DNA from: Candidatus Symbiobacter mobilis CR
Lineage (GTDB): Bacteria; Pseudomonadota; Gammaproteobacteria; Burkholderiales; Burkholderiaceae_C
Length of the DNA: 64,000 nt
Direction: 5' to 3'
Assembly (NCBI RefSeq): GCF_000477435.1
Contig: NC_022576.1
Coordinates: forward strand, 1,736,001 to 1,800,000
Shown here one piece after another: positions 53,476 to 64,000 of this stretch. How positions within the stretch are numbered: position 1 is the first letter of the stretch; each line of letters starts with the position of its first letter. The notes beneath the pieces were generated by a model. It saw nothing but the letters and a program-made list of their open reading frames with translations, searched no databases and had not been told where the DNA came from. Made by a program: the position numbers and the translations under genes.

Positions 53476-55668
53476 ATGCCCAGACAGCTTTTCGTCACCA
53501 CTGCCCTGCCCTACGCCAACGGCACATTCCACGTCGGCCACATCATGGAATACATCCAGGCCGACATCTGGGTGCGGTTTCAGCGGATGCGTGGCCATGC
53601 GGTCGATTTCGTCTGTGCTGACGACACGCATGGCGCGCCGATCATGCTTGCCGCCGAGGCCGCAGGGGTCACGCCGCAGCAATTCGTCCAAAACATCGGC
53701 GCAGGGCGCAGGGCGTATCTCGATGGCTTTCTCCTATCCTTTGACCACTGGCACAACACGGATAGCCCGGAAAACCATGCGCTGGCCCGCCAAATCTACC
53801 TGGCATTGCGCGACCACCCCGAAGGTTCGTTGATCGACGAGCGGACGATTGAGCAGTTCTACGACCCCCAAAAGGGCATTTTTTTGCCGGATCGCTTTAT
53901 CAAGGGCACATGCCCACGGTGCGGCGCCCAGGATCAGTATGGGGACAACTGCGAGCAATGCGGCGCCGTCTACGCGCCGACAGATCTCGTCGCGCCCTAT
54001 TCGGCGCTGTCCGGCATGACGCCCGAGCTGCGCCGTTCGCAGCACTTTTTCTTCCGCTTGTCCGACCCCCGCTGCGTCACTTTTCTGGAGCCATGGACGC
54101 AGCGCCTGCAACCCGAAGTCGCCCACAAGGTACAGGAGTGGTTCACGCAACGCACGCTGCCCGACGGGACGGTGCGCACGGGCCTCGACGACTGGGACAT
54201 CTCTCGCGACGCCCCCTATTTCGGCATCGAGATCCCTGATGCGCCGGGCAAGTATTTCTACGTCTGGCTGGATGCGCCCATCGGCTATCTGGCCGCGTTG
54301 CAGCATTGGCTAGGGCTGCGCGGCGTCAACATCGACGCATACCTGGCAAACCCCGCGCTGGAGCAGTACCACTTCATCGGCAAGGACATCATCACCTTCC
54401 ACACGCTGTTCTGGCCCGCCCTGCTGCATTGCAGTGGCCGCAAGGTGCCGGACAACGTTTTCGTCCACGGCTTTTTGACCGTCAACAACGGCCAGAAGAT
54501 GAGCAAAAGCCGGGGAACGGGGCTGGACCCCTTGCGGTACCTCGAATTGGGGATGCACCCGGAATGGCTGCGGTACTACTTGGCAACCAAACTCTCCGCA
54601 CGCAACGAGGACATCGACTTCACCCCCGCCGACTTCCTTGCCCGCGTCAACAGCGATCTGGTCGGCAAGTACGTCAACATCGCCAGCCGGGTGCTGGGGT
54701 TCGTACACAAGCACTTTGGCGGATGCCTGCCACAGGCGCCCGCGCAAGCAGACGATGCCTTGCCCTCTGCGGTGCGCACGTGCGCCGAAGAGCTGGCCAC
54801 CTTGTACGAGCAGCGGGAATTCGGCAAGGCGATGCGCCGGGTCATGGAGCTGGCCGACCGCACGAACCAGCATTTCGACGCAGCCAAGCCGTGGATTCTG
54901 GCGCGCGAACAGCGCTCGGAAGAGTTGGGGGCCGTGTGCGCATCGACCCTCGAAGCCTTCCGGCTGCTGACAATCTACCTCCAACCCGTGCTGCCCGAGA
55001 CGGCGCGCAAGGTCAGCGAATTGCTGCACATACCCCAGATGTGCTGGGCGGATGTCGATGCCACCTTGCCTGCCGGACACAAGGTGGAGCCGTACACGCA
55101 TCTGCTACAGCGCGTGCAGCCCCAACAGCTCGAAGCCTTGTTTGAAACGCCTGGCAATGTATCGACCAAGGAATCGGCGAAGGAATCGACCCAAGCATCC
55201 ACCAAGATTTCGGCCCATGCAGTAGCCCCTTCCACCCCGCCCTCTACCGCAACTGCCACCGCACCCACAACCATAACCACAACCACCATGGAACCACCCA
55301 TTCTCCCTGGGGGCGAAGCCATCGCCCCGACCATCCGCATCGACGACTTTGCCAAGATCGACCTGCGCATCGCACGCATCGTCGATTGCCAGCGCGTGGA
55401 AGGCGCCACCAAGCTGCTGCAACTGACGCTCGACGTTGGCGAAGGGCGGATGCGCAATGTCCTCAGCGGCATAGCCAGCGCATACCAACCGCAGGATCTC
55501 GTCGGCAAACTCACCGTCGTCGTCGCCAACCTGGAACCACGCCAAATGAAATTCGGCCTGAGCGAAGGAATGGTGCTGGCCGCCAGCCACGCCGACAAAA
55601 AAGCCGACCCCGGTATCTATTTGCTAGAACCTACCTCCGGCGCGCAGCCTGGGATGCGGATTCGATAG
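53476..55668 (+). CDS. metG: Methionyl-tRNA synthetase
   Basis: MetG (730 residues, ATG 53476) charges tRNA-Met. Motifs: HVGH (19-22, the HIGH site), paired CxxC zinc knuckles CPRCG...CEQCG (about 143-160), [17 protein letters not shown] with KMSKS, and the WILAR helical domain. The C-terminal tRNA-binding EMAP/Trbp111-like domain (about 625-730; [22 protein letters not shown]) gives dimerisation. A Ser/Thr/Ala-rich linker of ~50 residues joins it to the anticodon domain and is longer than usual. The in-frame GTG 53461 is less likely as start. Confidence 0.97.
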   Translation: MPRQLFVTTALPYANGTFHVGHIMEYIQADIWVRFQRMRGHAVDFVCADDTHGAPIMLAAEAAGVTPQQFVQNIGAGRRAYLDGFLLSFDHWHNTDSPENHALARQIYLALRDHPEGSLIDERTIEQFYDPQKGIFLPDRFIKGTCPRCGAQDQYGDNCEQCGAVYAPTDLVAPYSALSGMTPELRRSQHFFFRLSDPRCVTFLEPWTQRLQPEVAHKVQEWFTQRTLPDGTVRTGLDDWDISRDAPYFGIEIPDAPGKYFYVWLDAPIGYLAALQHWLGLRGVNIDAYLANPALEQYHFIGKDIITFHTLFWPALLHCSGRKVPDNVFVHGFLTVNNGQKMSKSRGTGLDPLRYLELGMHPEWLRYYLATKLSARNEDIDFTPADFLARVNSDLVGKYVNIASRVLGFVHKHFGGCLPQAPAQADDALPSAVRTCAEELATLYEQREFGKAMRRVMELADRTNQHFDAAKPWILAREQRSEELGAVCASTLEAFRLLTIYLQPVLPETARKVSELLHIPQMCWADVDATLPAGHKVEPYTHLLQRVQPQQLEALFETPGNVSTKESAKESTQASTKISAHAVAPSTPPSTATATAPTTITTTTMEPPILPGGEAIAPTIRIDDFAKIDLRIARIVDCQRVEGATKLLQLTLDVGEGRMRNVLSGIASAYQPQDLVGKLTVVVANLEPRQMKFGLSEGMVLAASHADKKADPGIYLLEPTSGAQPGMRIR

Positions 55669-55741
55669 CGGCGTCAAGCCTATTCCTCTGCACCTGATGG
55701 AACCCTAGCGCACAGCCTGGGCCGCAATGGCAGGAACCGCA

Positions 55742-57742
55742 TCAACAGCGTAGCGCCGTAGCCCTGCCTGCGCCGCGCCAAGGGATGGCAGTCTGCTGCC
55801 TCGCCGGGGGGACTTCGGAGCAGAGCGCGACGAAGCGCACGATGGCTCCGTCATCGTCCCGGACTGCGGTGATCGTCCACCAGTGCAGGCATTCGGTCTG
55901 GTTGTTGCCGCGAATCCAGCATTCGCCGGCCCAGTGCCCGTCCTGGCACAGCGTCCGCCACAGCAAGGAATAGAAGCGCCGCGTGTGGCGGAGGGAACGG
56001 AAACGCCGCAAAGGCTGTTGCAACATGTCGGAACGGGAATACCCTGTCACACGCGCCAGGGCTTCGTTGCATTCGACGATGCGGGCGCGGGCATCGGCAA
56101 TGAGGATGCCTTCCCGCATGGCGGTGAATACGCTGGCGACCAAGGCCAGTTGCTCCTCGACACGCTTGCGGTCGCTGATGTCGCTGATGACGACGACGAA
56201 ACCATGTGCTTGCCCCGTAGGGTCACACAGGGGCCTGCCAATCACATTGGCCCAGAATTCGCTGCCATCCTTGCGGACGAACTTGCGATCTATCTGCACG
56301 TAAGGCACCTCTCCACGCACCATCGACAGCAATTGCAGGGGCCGCCGCGCCAGCTCGGTGGGCGTCACCAGCGATAGGTACTCCCTGCCCAGCAGCGCAT
56401 CCATTGGGTGCCCGAACAGCTCGGTCATGCTTCGGTTGGCCTGGACGATGCGCCCCGTTTCGTCCATCAGAAAGATCCCGACGGGCGCCGTATCGGTGAT
56501 TTGCCGCGTCAGCGTTTCGCGGGTCAGCAGTGCCTGGTGCGCCCGCTCGGCGTGCAGTTGCGCACGGGTTCGTTCGTCGATTTCGGCCCGGAGCGCGTCG
56601 TTGGCGCGGGCAAGCTGTTCGGTACGTTCCTGCACACGCGCTTCGAGTTCTTGCTGCGCCTGCGTCATGACTTCATTCTTGGCGCTAAGGGCAGACTGCG
56701 TCTCCAGCAAGGTGCGCGTCATGGTGTTGAAGGAGCGCGCAAGCTCGCCCACCTCGTCGTCCGTCACGGGGGCACGGGCATCCAGCCGTCCGGCGGCAAT
56801 CGCCCTGGTCGTGCGTACCAGTGCTTGCAGCGGAAGCAGAATCGCCCGCGATAGCGAACGCGAGAACAACGCCGCACTGGCGATGGATAGCAGGAGGATG
56901 GCAGCCATCAGCCCCACAGTCAGGGATAACTGCCGTCGCAACGCTGCCACCACATCGGACTGGATGCGTGCGCTGCGCTGTTCGAGCATGTTGGATAGCC
57001 AAGACAGCGTGTGCTGGGTTTCTGCGCGTGCGTTGTGAAAGCGCACGAAGCTTTCCAGTACGTCGACATAAGTCGCAGCATCGCGGTGCAAGCGGAACAG
57101 CAACAAATCGCGCTCCGGGTGCCCGGAAACACGGTGGTTGTAGGCACGCAAGCGCTCCATGGCCTCACGCAAGTTTTGCAGGGCTTGCGCTGACGGATGC
57201 CCAGGGTCTGCCTGCAACGCCTGCCCCGCCCATAGCAATTGCAGCAGTGCAGTGTGTGCCGTGTCGAAAGCGATGTCGTCGAGACGATCCGAATCGGCTT
57301 CCCGCCCACGATGCAGGTGTTCGGCCATGCGCTTGCCCAACAAGTTCGTGCGGCTGCGCAGCGCGGCGAGTTGGTCGGCTTCGACGACGTATTTCTGAAA
57401 GTGGAGCCGAAAGTCGTCCAGCACCGGGAGCATCCCCGTCCACTGCGGATCTTGCTGGCCGGGATCCGCAGCACGCACGCCCTGGGCCAGCGCGTCGAGT
57501 TCGGTGAAGACGCGCTGCGCGCCACTGCGATCCGAGGTATCTGCGTACAGCGCTGTGTGTACGCGCACCTTTTCGATCCCGACCAGAATGGCGTCGATCT
57601 GCCGCTGGCTATGCAGTTGCCGAACCAGCACCACCGTCGCCACGCTGGCAACCAACGCATTGGCGACGAGCAAGGCAATCAGGACCCCCAGCCCAACGCG
57701 GATCCGATCGCGCAATCGTCCACTGCCGAAGAAGATACGCAA
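55742..57742 (-). CDS. Membrane sensor with HAMP and two PAS domains, no output domain
   Basis: The protein of about 666 residues starts with a membrane helix (VGLGVLIALLVANALVASVATVVLV), a ~265-residue helical periplasmic region, and a second helix (LTVGLMAAILLLSIASAAL). Then come HAMP (LPLQALVRTTRAIAAGRLDARAPV), a coiled coil, and two PAS domains (APVGIFLMDETGRIVQANRSM; FTAMREGILIADARARIVECNEAL). It ends shortly after the second PAS. No kinase, GGDEF, EAL or MCP domain follows, and only 73 bp separate it from metG. I prefer the TTG start at 57742 because the ATG at 57841 lies 92 bp inside the binding-protein gene and adds an atypical 33-residue leader. Confidence 0.68.
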   Translation of the reverse strand: MRIFFGSGRLRDRIRVGLGVLIALLVANALVASVATVVLVRQLHSQRQIDAILVGIEKVRVHTALYADTSDRSGAQRVFTELDALAQGVRAADPGQQDPQWTGMLPVLDDFRLHFQKYVVEADQLAALRSRTNLLGKRMAEHLHRGREADSDRLDDIAFDTAHTALLQLLWAGQALQADPGHPSAQALQNLREAMERLRAYNHRVSGHPERDLLLFRLHRDAATYVDVLESFVRFHNARAETQHTLSWLSNMLEQRSARIQSDVVAALRRQLSLTVGLMAAILLLSIASAALFSRSLSRAILLPLQALVRTTRAIAAGRLDARAPVTDDEVGELARSFNTMTRTLLETQSALSAKNEVMTQAQQELEARVQERTEQLARANDALRAEIDERTRAQLHAERAHQALLTRETLTRQITDTAPVGIFLMDETGRIVQANRSMTELFGHPMDALLGREYLSLVTPTELARRPLQLLSMVRGEVPYVQIDRKFVRKDGSEFWANVIGRPLCDPTGQAHGFVVVISDISDRKRVEEQLALVASVFTAMREGILIADARARIVECNEALARVTGYSRSDMLQQPLRRFRSLRHTRRFYSLLWRTLCQDGHWAGECWIRGNNQTECLHWWTITAVRDDDGAIVRFVALCSEVPPARQQTAIPWRGAGRATALRC

Positions 57743-57749
57743 GGTATAT

Positions 57750-59019
57750 CTACCGTTGGGTGTGGGCGTGGACGTCACGGGCCAATTGGCGCAGAAGGGT
57801 GGGGTACGCCTTGGGGTAAGCCAGGAATTCGGAAAAGGCATTCAACCCCAGCTCGGCGAGGGCGGGTGGGGTGGAGAGGTCGTACGGAAAAGCAAAGTAG
57901 GGACTGCGACCAATTTCGTCCAGGGCGTGTTGCTGCACTTCGTTGTAGACGCTGCGAGGAATGTCGAGGTTGGGCGCCAGCGCCCCCGATCCCTGGCTAA
58001 AAGCCCGCTGCGCTTCCACCCCGGCAAGAAAAACGAGTGCTTCCTTGGCGCCAGGCAGGTTCTGCGCCTTTTTGGGGATGACGATGCCGTCGATGGGGCC
58101 TAGCGCCACCGCAGGGATTTCGGGAACGATCATCGGGAACGGAAAAAACCCATAGTCCTTGCCAGGAACCCATTCGTAAGGCTTCTGTGCCAAATGCCCC
58201 AGGTTCCACGTGCCCATCAGGGTCATCGCCGCCTTGCCGTCATGCACCATCGCGTTGGCGTCCTTGTCCCACGCGGCATCGTTGGGAGCAGCGTTGAAGT
58301 ACCCCTTCTCAATGAGTTCCGCCCAGCGTGCAAACACGGCATGCACCTTCGGGTCGTCATACGAGGCACTGCCCGCCATGAGCCGCTCGCGGAATTCGTA
58401 TGGCACTGTGCGCAGCAGCAGGAAGTCGAACCAGAACTGCGCAGGCCAGCGATCCTTGGCCCCCAGCGCAATGGGAGTCACGCCACCGGAACGCAGCCGC
58501 TCGCACACAGCGAGGAATTCCTCCCACGTTTTGGGGGGTTGCACGCCATAGGCCGCAAACACTTTTTTGCTATAGAAAAAGCCCACAACATGCTGGGTCA
58601 ACGGCAAAAAGTAGGTTTTGCCCCGGTATACGCTGGCAGCGCGAATCAGACTCGCGGAAAAGCGCTCATCGAGCTTGGCTTGTTTCCAGACGTCGTCGAT
58701 GGGTTCGAGGTCGGCCAATACGGCGGCGGTGCGCTCCCCCGCCCAGTACGAATACAAGTCTGGCGGATGACCGTGTTGGAGCGTGTCCTGCATGCTGGCG
58801 TCGAAGGATTCGTGATCCAGCGCCACTGCTTTCAGCTCATAGCGCGGGTTGTTCGCGTTGAACACACGGGCCATGTCATCCACCCCGCCGCTGAGCGAAT
58901 CCGTGAAGTAGTGCAGAAAAGTGACCACTGGACGTTGTGGGGCCACGGGTTCCGGGACACGGCTACAGCCAGCCAGCGCCCCCCAGCACGATCCACACCA
59001 CACACCATACACGGAACAT
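57750..59019 (-). CDS. Sugar ABC-type substrate-binding lipoprotein, frameshift in signal peptide
   Basis: The ~420-residue product resembles family 1 solute-binding proteins for sugars: PVVTFLHYFTD, NANNPRYELKAVALDHESFDA, GHPPDLYSYWAGERTA, YFLPLTQHVVGFFYSKKVF, PPKTWEEFLAVCERLRSGGVTPIALG and GTWNLGHLA. The true start appears to be ATG 59019 with ribosome binding site AGGAGG 5-6 bp upstream. It encodes MFRVWCVVWIVLGG in one frame, and the lipobox ALAGCSRVP is in the next frame, separated by a G6 tract (58979-58984). One G less restores a perfect lipoprotein signal. No permease or ATPase genes are adjacent; the sensor follows, so it may have a sensing role. It could also be a recent mutation or sequencing error. 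Confidence 0.7.
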
Positions 59020-59128
59020 GCATCCTCCTGATCCGGTGAAAGATGCATTGTCGTCGTGGGCACCCATGGACAACGCCGGGATGCGCCATGCTCTCGTAGC
59101 AACGGCAAAAGCCGCTATAGCCGTTGCA

Positions 59129-60475
59129 TCAGCTTGCGTGCGACGCCGTCCACGCCCATTGCCACGCTTCATCGGACAGGGCGGTGACATGCTCGGCCCC
59201 CCCGAAATGGTCGAGCACAGGGCAAGGATCCAACTCTTGCATCTCCAGCAAGGTGACGAGTGCGAGATACGGTTGCCACGGGCCTGCATGTGCCAACAGC
59301 GCCTGCTCTGCGTGGGGGTGCAGGTGCAAGGTCGAGATGACATCTTGCACGCTGATTTTGAGGATCGGCGACATCATCGACGCCAGCCCCAGCGTGAACA
59401 GCAGCGCGGGGGCCTCTTCGTGCTGTTCCCTCGCCAATCCTTCCATCAGGTGCGAGCGCCATAGCGCGACTTCCTGCAAGGCACTCGACACCCTACGTTT
59501 GCCGGCGAACTGGAACAGCAGCAGCGACAACCAGCGGTACAGCTCATCACGACCCAGCAGCAGGACGGCGGCATCAATGCTCGTTCCCGCTTCGAGGTGC
59601 GCGAGATTCGCGGTTTTGAGCCGCTGCAGTAGCCGGTACGACAGGCCGACGTCGCTCTTGATATTGGCAACGATCGCTTCCGTTTCCGCACCTGTGACGA
59701 TCTGGTGCAGCAACTGACCGATGCGCCCGACCTCCGGGGAAACGGAAACAGTCTGGCCCGAATCCGCCCCGGAACCAGTAGGGGCCAGCGCTCCGCAGAT
59801 GTAGTCCACCCCGCTCTGCAACGCCAATTCCAGGTCTTCAAAAGCGGCGATGTCCGTGCAGAGGGTGGGCAACGGACGCAGCTTGGGTGGCAAGGCAGCC
59901 AACGTGGCAAGCAGCGTGAACATGGGCTGTTTGCCCTGGCGGGCCAGAACGAAGTCGGGGAGCATATTGAGCCCTTCTCCCGTTTCGACTTCCCACGCCA
60001 GTTTGGCGCCCTGCGAACGCAGGTGCAGCAATGCGTCGTGGAGTCCCTGTGCAAAGTCTGGCGTGGTGGCGGGGTCGCACTCGCTGCGGTCGATGGCAAT
60101 CCACACGCCCTGAACAACTTCCTCGCCCAGCAGATGTACCACGCAGTCTGCGGGCAGCCTGGCCAGGCCAATGCGCCCGCTCTGGCTGACCATCTGCGCA
60201 CTGGCCAACACCGCGCGCGAATGGGCAAGCATCGCGCTGCGTTCCCCCCGGCGGCACAAACGCCGTTGCAAGTCCTGCCCAAGACGGAATTCGAAGCCGG
60301 CAATTTCCCCCTGGCTGGAAATCAGCGGGCAGCGCGAACCGACGACGGGCGCAGCCTGCGCTGCGGCGTAGGACGCAGCCCCCCCGACAGGCTGCGCATT
60401 GCCTTCGTTCCGGGAATCGGGCGCTTCGGCCTCGGTAAAGAGGCGCGCCCACCACCGCCGCAGCCCAAGGAACAT
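59129..60475 (-). CDS. Degenerate EAL-HDOD signalling protein
   Basis: The 448-residue cytoplasmic protein resembles YuxH-type EAL/HDOD proteins. The N-terminal EAL-like half (about 45-240) begins ISSQGEIAGFEFRLGQ and has no EVL/EAL catalytic motif or metal-ligand residues that I can see, so c-di-GMP hydrolysis is unlikely. The HDOD half (about 245-430) shows IGQLLHQIVTGAETEAIVANIKSDVGLSYRLLQRL and LLGRDELYRWLSLLLFQF. Such proteins may bind c-di-GMP or recruit partners in motility or surface attachment. It lies between the sugar-binding protein and ilvD, 9 bp from ilvD. Confidence 0.83.
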   Translation of the reverse strand: MFLGLRRWWARLFTEAEAPDSRNEGNAQPVGGAASYAAAQAAPVVGSRCPLISSQGEIAGFEFRLGQDLQRRLCRRGERSAMLAHSRAVLASAQMVSQSGRIGLARLPADCVVHLLGEEVVQGVWIAIDRSECDPATTPDFAQGLHDALLHLRSQGAKLAWEVETGEGLNMLPDFVLARQGKQPMFTLLATLAALPPKLRPLPTLCTDIAAFEDLELALQSGVDYICGALAPTGSGADSGQTVSVSPEVGRIGQLLHQIVTGAETEAIVANIKSDVGLSYRLLQRLKTANLAHLEAGTSIDAAVLLLGRDELYRWLSLLLFQFAGKRRVSSALQEVALWRSHLMEGLAREQHEEAPALLFTLGLASMMSPILKISVQDVISTLHLHPHAEQALLAHAGPWQPYLALVTLLEMQELDPCPVLDHFGGAEHVTALSDEAWQWAWTASHAS

Positions 60476-60484
60476 ACGAAGTAC

Positions 60485-62197
60485 CTAGCGGACGAAATGC
60501 GCGTCGAGCACGGCGCCTTGGCTGGCGCTGGAGACGTTGAAGGCAAATTTGGCCTGCACGCCCCGCGTGTAGCGTGGCTGCGGCGGTGTCCATGCAGTGC
60601 GGCGGCGGGCGATTTCTTCGTCGCTGACGTCGAGGTGCAGCAGCCTGCGGTGCGCGTCGATGGTGATGGCATCCCCTTCCTGCACCAGGGCGATCAACCC
60701 GCCTACCGCTGCTTCCGGCGCGACATGGCCGACGACCATCCCCCACGTCCCCCCGGAAAACCTCCCGTCGGTGATCAGCCCAACGGATTCGCCCAGCCTT
60801 TTGCCGATCAAGGCACCGGTCGGGGCCAGCATCTCGGGCATCCCCGGCCCACCTTTGGGGCCTAGGTAGCGCAACACCATCACGTCCCCGGGGGCAATGT
60901 TGTCGGTCAGGATGGCTTTGAGCGCCGACTGTTCGTCGTCAAAAACCCGTGCGGGACCGGTCATCACCGGGTTCTTCAGCCCCGTGATTTTGGCCACGCA
61001 ACCTTCTGTAGCCAGGTTCCCCTTGAGGATGGCCAAATGCCCCGTGGGGTACAGAGGGTTTTCGATGGGGTGGATGACGTCTTGGTCGGGCCGGGGGGTG
61101 TCGCCTACATCGGGAATGGCTGCCAGCACCTCTGCAATCGTCTGGCCGGTGATCGTCATGCAGTGCGGGTGTAGCAGGCCAGCGCGCAGCAGCATCTTCA
61201 TGACTTGCGGAACCCCGCCCGCACGGTGGAAGTCGATCGTGAGGTATTGGCCGCTGGGTTTGAGGTCGCAGAGCACGGGGGTGCGGGCACGAATGCGCTC
61301 GAAGTCGTCGATCGTCCAGGGCACCTGTGCGGCGTGGGCGATGGCCAGAAAGTGCAGCACAGCATTGGTCGACCCGCCGACGGCCATGACGACGGCCACG
61401 GCGTTGTCGATGGATTCGCGGGTGACGATGTCACGCGGCTTGCGGCCATGGCGGATCGCATCCAGCAACACCCGTGCGGATTCGCGTGCGGAAGCAGCCT
61501 TTTCCTCATGCACATTGGCCATGGTGCTGGAGAAAGGCAGGGACATCCCCATTGCCTCGAACGCAGCGCTCATCGTGTTGGCGGTGTACATCCCCCCGCA
61601 AGACCCCGTTCCGGGAATCGCACGCTGCTCGATCTGCACCAGCGCATCGTCGCTGAGCCTGCCGCAGGCGTTTTCCCCAACGGCTTCGAAGACGCTGACG
61701 ATGTTGAGATCCTTGCCCTCATGGCGGCCGGGGAGGATCGTCCCGCCATAGACGAAGATGGCCGGGACATTGGCGCGCAAGATTCCCATCATCCCGCCGG
61801 GCATGTTTTTGTCGCAGCCGCCGACGACGAGCACGCCGTCCATCCACTGCCCCTGCACGCAGGTTTCGATGCAGTCGGCAATCACTTCGCGGCTAACAAG
61901 GCTGTATTTCATCCCCTCAGTGCCCATCGACATCCCGTCGGAAACAGTCGGCGTTCCGAACATCTGCGGGTTGCCCCCGGCTTCTCGCACCCCTTCCACC
62001 GCAGCATCTGCCAACGTTTGTAGGCCGCTGTTGCAGGGGGTAATGGTGCTGTGCGCATTGGCCACGCCGACCATCGGTTTCTGAAAGTCGTCTGCCTGGT
62101 AGCCCATTCCATAGAACATCGAACGGTTGGGCGCGCGGGACTTGCCTTCCGTGATGTGCTTGCTGCGTTGGGTGGAGGGGTCGGAGGGTGCGTTCAT
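60485..62197 (-). CDS. ilvD: Dihydroxy-acid dehydratase
   Basis: IlvD (570 residues from ATG 62197) dehydrates 2,3-dihydroxy-3-methyl acids in branched-chain amino acid synthesis. Cysteines of the Fe-S cluster are visible: [21 protein letters not shown] and [14 protein letters not shown], with [18 protein letters not shown] and [23 protein letters not shown] near the C-terminus. I chose this start because it gives [18 protein letters not shown], close to family N-termini; upstream sequence is a divergent promoter gap shared with lgt. Confidence 0.96.
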   Translation of the reverse strand: MNAPSDPSTQRSKHITEGKSRAPNRSMFYGMGYQADDFQKPMVGVANAHSTITPCNSGLQTLADAAVEGVREAGGNPQMFGTPTVSDGMSMGTEGMKYSLVSREVIADCIETCVQGQWMDGVLVVGGCDKNMPGGMMGILRANVPAIFVYGGTILPGRHEGKDLNIVSVFEAVGENACGRLSDDALVQIEQRAIPGTGSCGGMYTANTMSAAFEAMGMSLPFSSTMANVHEEKAASARESARVLLDAIRHGRKPRDIVTRESIDNAVAVVMAVGGSTNAVLHFLAIAHAAQVPWTIDDFERIRARTPVLCDLKPSGQYLTIDFHRAGGVPQVMKMLLRAGLLHPHCMTITGQTIAEVLAAIPDVGDTPRPDQDVIHPIENPLYPTGHLAILKGNLATEGCVAKITGLKNPVMTGPARVFDDEQSALKAILTDNIAPGDVMVLRYLGPKGGPGMPEMLAPTGALIGKRLGESVGLITDGRFSGGTWGMVVGHVAPEAAVGGLIALVQEGDAITIDAHRRLLHLDVSDEEIARRRTAWTPPQPRYTRGVQAKFAFNVSSASQGAVLDAHFVR

Positions 62198-62396
62198 GGT
62201 GCGTGCGCTACGAAAAATATCAGCAAAAAGAATCAACAAAACCATGGCCAGTCTCATCAGAACCGGCTCCAAGCCATTGTAGGAAGTGGGTGCGCAGCGA
62301 AGTGAAGACGGTGGCCCATCGCCCGGATGGGGCGCCATGGCGACCAGATTACGACGCTGTGCGCGGACCTTGCGTCCTTCCAAGACAATCGCGCCC

Positions 62397-63212
62397 ATGC
62401 TGATCCACCCCGCCATCGACCCCGTTGCCCTGCACCTGGGGCCCCTTTCGATCCGCTGGTACGGGCTGACGTACCTCGCGGCCTTTGGCCTGTTCTTTGC
62501 CCTGGCGCTGCAGCGCCTGCGCGATGCACCCTTTGCGTCCATGACGGGCGCACGGGCATGGAACCGCCAACATGTCGAAGACTTGCTGTTCCTGGGGGCG
62601 ATGGGCGCGATCCTCGGTGGGCGGCTCGGCTATTGCCTGTTTTACAAGCCGGGGTACTACGCCACGCACCCGCTGGAAGTGTTTGCCGTCTGGCAGGGGG
62701 GAATGAGTTTTCATGGTGGGATGCTGGGCGCCATCGCTGCGATGGTGTGGTTTGCCTACTCGTGCGGCAAGCCCATGATGGAAGTGACAGATCTCGCCGC
62801 GCCCTGCGTTCCCACGGGCTTGGCCTGCGGCAGGCTGGGGAACTTTCTCAATGGCGAGCTATGGGGCAGGCTCTGTGACCCTACCTTGCCTTGGGGCATG
62901 GTGTTTCGTGGCGCGGGAGACGCCCCCCGGCACCCGTCGCAGATTTACCAGTTCCTATTGGAAGGGCTGCTGCTTTTCGCGCTGCTGTGGTGGTGGTCAC
63001 GCACGCCGCGCCCTCGGGGGCAGGTTTCTGCGTTTTTTCTACTGGGGTACGGCACGCTGCGTTTCTTCGCCGAATTTTTCCGCGAACCCGACGCGCATCT
63101 GGGGCTGCTGGGCCTGGGGTTGAGCATGGGGCAATGGCTTTGCGTCCCCATGGTGCTGGGCGGCATGGCGCTGTGGGCATGGTCGCTGCGGCAACCTTCG
63201 CAGAACGGCTGA
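62397..63212 (+). CDS. lgt: Prolipoprotein diacylglyceryl transferase
   Basis: Lgt (271 residues, seven membrane segments) adds diacylglycerol to the lipobox Cys of prolipoproteins at the inner membrane. Motifs: [40 protein letters not shown] (HGG motif), [17 protein letters not shown] (Lgt signature), and [13 protein letters not shown]. It serves lipoproteins such as the MltD-like enzyme and GH17 in this window. Start ATG 62397; a longer frame upstream is not family-like. It precedes trmB by 8 bp. Confidence 0.96.
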   Translation: MLIHPAIDPVALHLGPLSIRWYGLTYLAAFGLFFALALQRLRDAPFASMTGARAWNRQHVEDLLFLGAMGAILGGRLGYCLFYKPGYYATHPLEVFAVWQGGMSFHGGMLGAIAAMVWFAYSCGKPMMEVTDLAAPCVPTGLACGRLGNFLNGELWGRLCDPTLPWGMVFRGAGDAPRHPSQIYQFLLEGLLLFALLWWWSRTPRPRGQVSAFFLLGYGTLRFFAEFFREPDAHLGLLGLGLSMGQWLCVPMVLGGMALWAWSLRQPSQNG

Positions 63213-63220
63213 GGGCGACG

Positions 63221-63934
63221 ATGGAGCGCAATATCCGCAGTTTTGTGCGGCGCCTGGGGCGGATGACGACTGCGCAGACGCGTGCCCTGGACACACTAGG
63301 CCCGCGCTACGTCGTCCCGTTCTGCCCGCATCCCGTCGATCCACAGGGGCTTTTTGCAGAGTCGGACAACGCCGCGCCCTTGGCCCCCCTAGTGCTGGAA
63401 ATCGGCTTCGGCATGGGGGAGGCAACAGCAACCATCGCGCAGGCGATGCCCGAGACGCGGTTCCTCTGCTGCGACGTGCATGTGCCTGGCGTGGGCGCAC
63501 TGCTGGGGCGCATCGAAGCGCTGGGGCTGCGCAATGTGCGCATCTGTGTGCATGATGCCGTCGAAGTCGTCGGCACGATGCTCCCCCCGGCCTGCCTCGA
63601 CGGGGTGCATCTGTTCTTTCCCGACCCCTGGCCCAAAAAACGCCACCACAAGCGCAGGCTCATCCAACCCACCTTCGTCGATACCCTGGTGCAGCGGGTG
63701 CGCGTGGGCGGGTACCTGCACTGCGCCACCGACATCGAAGACTATGCGCAGCAAATGCTGGCGGTATTGCAAGCCCACCCACAGTGGCACAACACGGCCA
63801 TCGACTTGCCTGGCGATACGGGCTGCGCACCCGGCTTCGTCCCCCGGCCCCCGTACCGGCCCCTGACCAAGTTCGAGCAGCGGGGAGTGCGCCTGGGGCA
63901 TGGTGTGTGGGATTTGGTGTTTGTGCGCAAGTAA
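63221..63934 (+). CDS. trmB: tRNA (guanine-N7)-methyltransferase
   Basis: TrmB (237 residues) methylates G46 of tRNAs. Signature motifs are [25 protein letters not shown] at the N-terminus, [21 protein letters not shown] (SAM-binding), the DxPxPW-type motif [18 protein letters not shown] and TKFEQRG at the end. I chose ATG 63221, 8 bp after lgt, because the preceding residues in the same frame do not resemble the family. Nothing recognisable follows in the remaining 66 bp. Confidence 0.95.
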   Translation: MERNIRSFVRRLGRMTTAQTRALDTLGPRYVVPFCPHPVDPQGLFAESDNAAPLAPLVLEIGFGMGEATATIAQAMPETRFLCCDVHVPGVGALLGRIEALGLRNVRICVHDAVEVVGTMLPPACLDGVHLFFPDPWPKKRHHKRRLIQPTFVDTLVQRVRVGGYLHCATDIEDYAQQMLAVLQAHPQWHNTAIDLPGDTGCAPGFVPRPPYRPLTKFEQRGVRLGHGVWDLVFVRK

Positions 63935-64000
63935 GAAATTGGAACTCCCCTGCACGACGCTGCCGGGCGGCTTGCGTTGCCTCATAGTTGCATGTGAAGT

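Noticed and set aside
1..64000. CRISPR arrays, tRNA or rRNA genes, prophage
   Set aside because: No regularly spaced direct repeats, cloverleaf or ribosomal RNA sequence, or phage structural genes were seen.

Overview
The window looks like chromosomal DNA of a GC-rich betaproteobacterium, most likely of the order Burkholderiales and close to the Comamonadaceae. The evidence is the gene order RNB exoribonuclease - TonB-like - aroE - mtgA, an Omp32-type porin, a PEP-CTERM protein, the tsaB-rimI-uracil-DNA-glycosylase operon, and the style of the housekeeping proteins. No tRNA, rRNA, CRISPR array, phage or classical insertion sequence was seen. One RNase P RNA gene is present.

Layout. 1-3.7 kb: end of an RNB exoribonuclease gene, a TonB-like protein, aroE and mtgA. 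3.8-15.2 kb: a PEP-CTERM protein gene divergent from a long cellulose-synthase-like (Bcs) locus: bcsD, a proline-rich BcsP/BcsO-like gene, bcsQ, a bcsA-like gene, bcsB, a second bcsQ, a GH18-like secreted protein and an O-antigen-ligase/PglL-like membrane protein. The BcsA homologue keeps length, membrane segments and reading frame but has lost the recognisable glycosyltransferase and PilZ motifs, while BcsB beside it is well conserved. No bcsC or bcsZ follows. This is the most unusual system in the window. 15.5-21.1 kb: porin, HDOD protein, PLP-homeostasis protein, hybrid histidine kinase, a small YjfB-like motility protein with a sigma-28-like promoter, and a VanZ-like protein. 21.4-28.5 kb: ssb, rnhA, a methyltransferase, gloB, an MltD-like transglycosylase, a GT2/O-antigen-ligase pair and yraN. 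28.6-39.2 kb: rnpB, pepN, prfB with its programmed frameshift, and gltD/gltB.

39.4-46.2 kb: a divergent cluster of secreted beta-1,3-glucan hydrolases (GH17 lipoprotein with an outer-membrane barrel on the minus strand, GH81 and GH16 on the plus strand). It appears richer in AT than its surroundings. 46.3-49.3 kb: an MsbA-type ABC exporter, a 145-bp element with terminal inverted repeats, and a mutarotase-like protein. 49.4-60.5 kb: a response regulator/TPR protein with Glu at the phospho-acceptor position, uracil-DNA glycosylase-rimI-tsaB, metG, an output-less HAMP-PAS sensor, a sugar-binding lipoprotein whose signal peptide is frameshifted at a G6 tract, and a degenerate EAL-HDOD protein. 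60.5-64 kb: ilvD, lgt and trmB.

Themes. Several loci concern envelope glycans: the Bcs-like complex, two ligase-type polymerases, the glucanases, MsbA, Lgt, MtgA and the MltD-like enzyme. Signalling proteins tend to be degenerate at key residues (BcsA PilZ, EAL-HDOD, REC D-to-E, sensor without output). Small dispersed repeats lie in the gaps, including one between the proline-rich gene and the first bcsQ.
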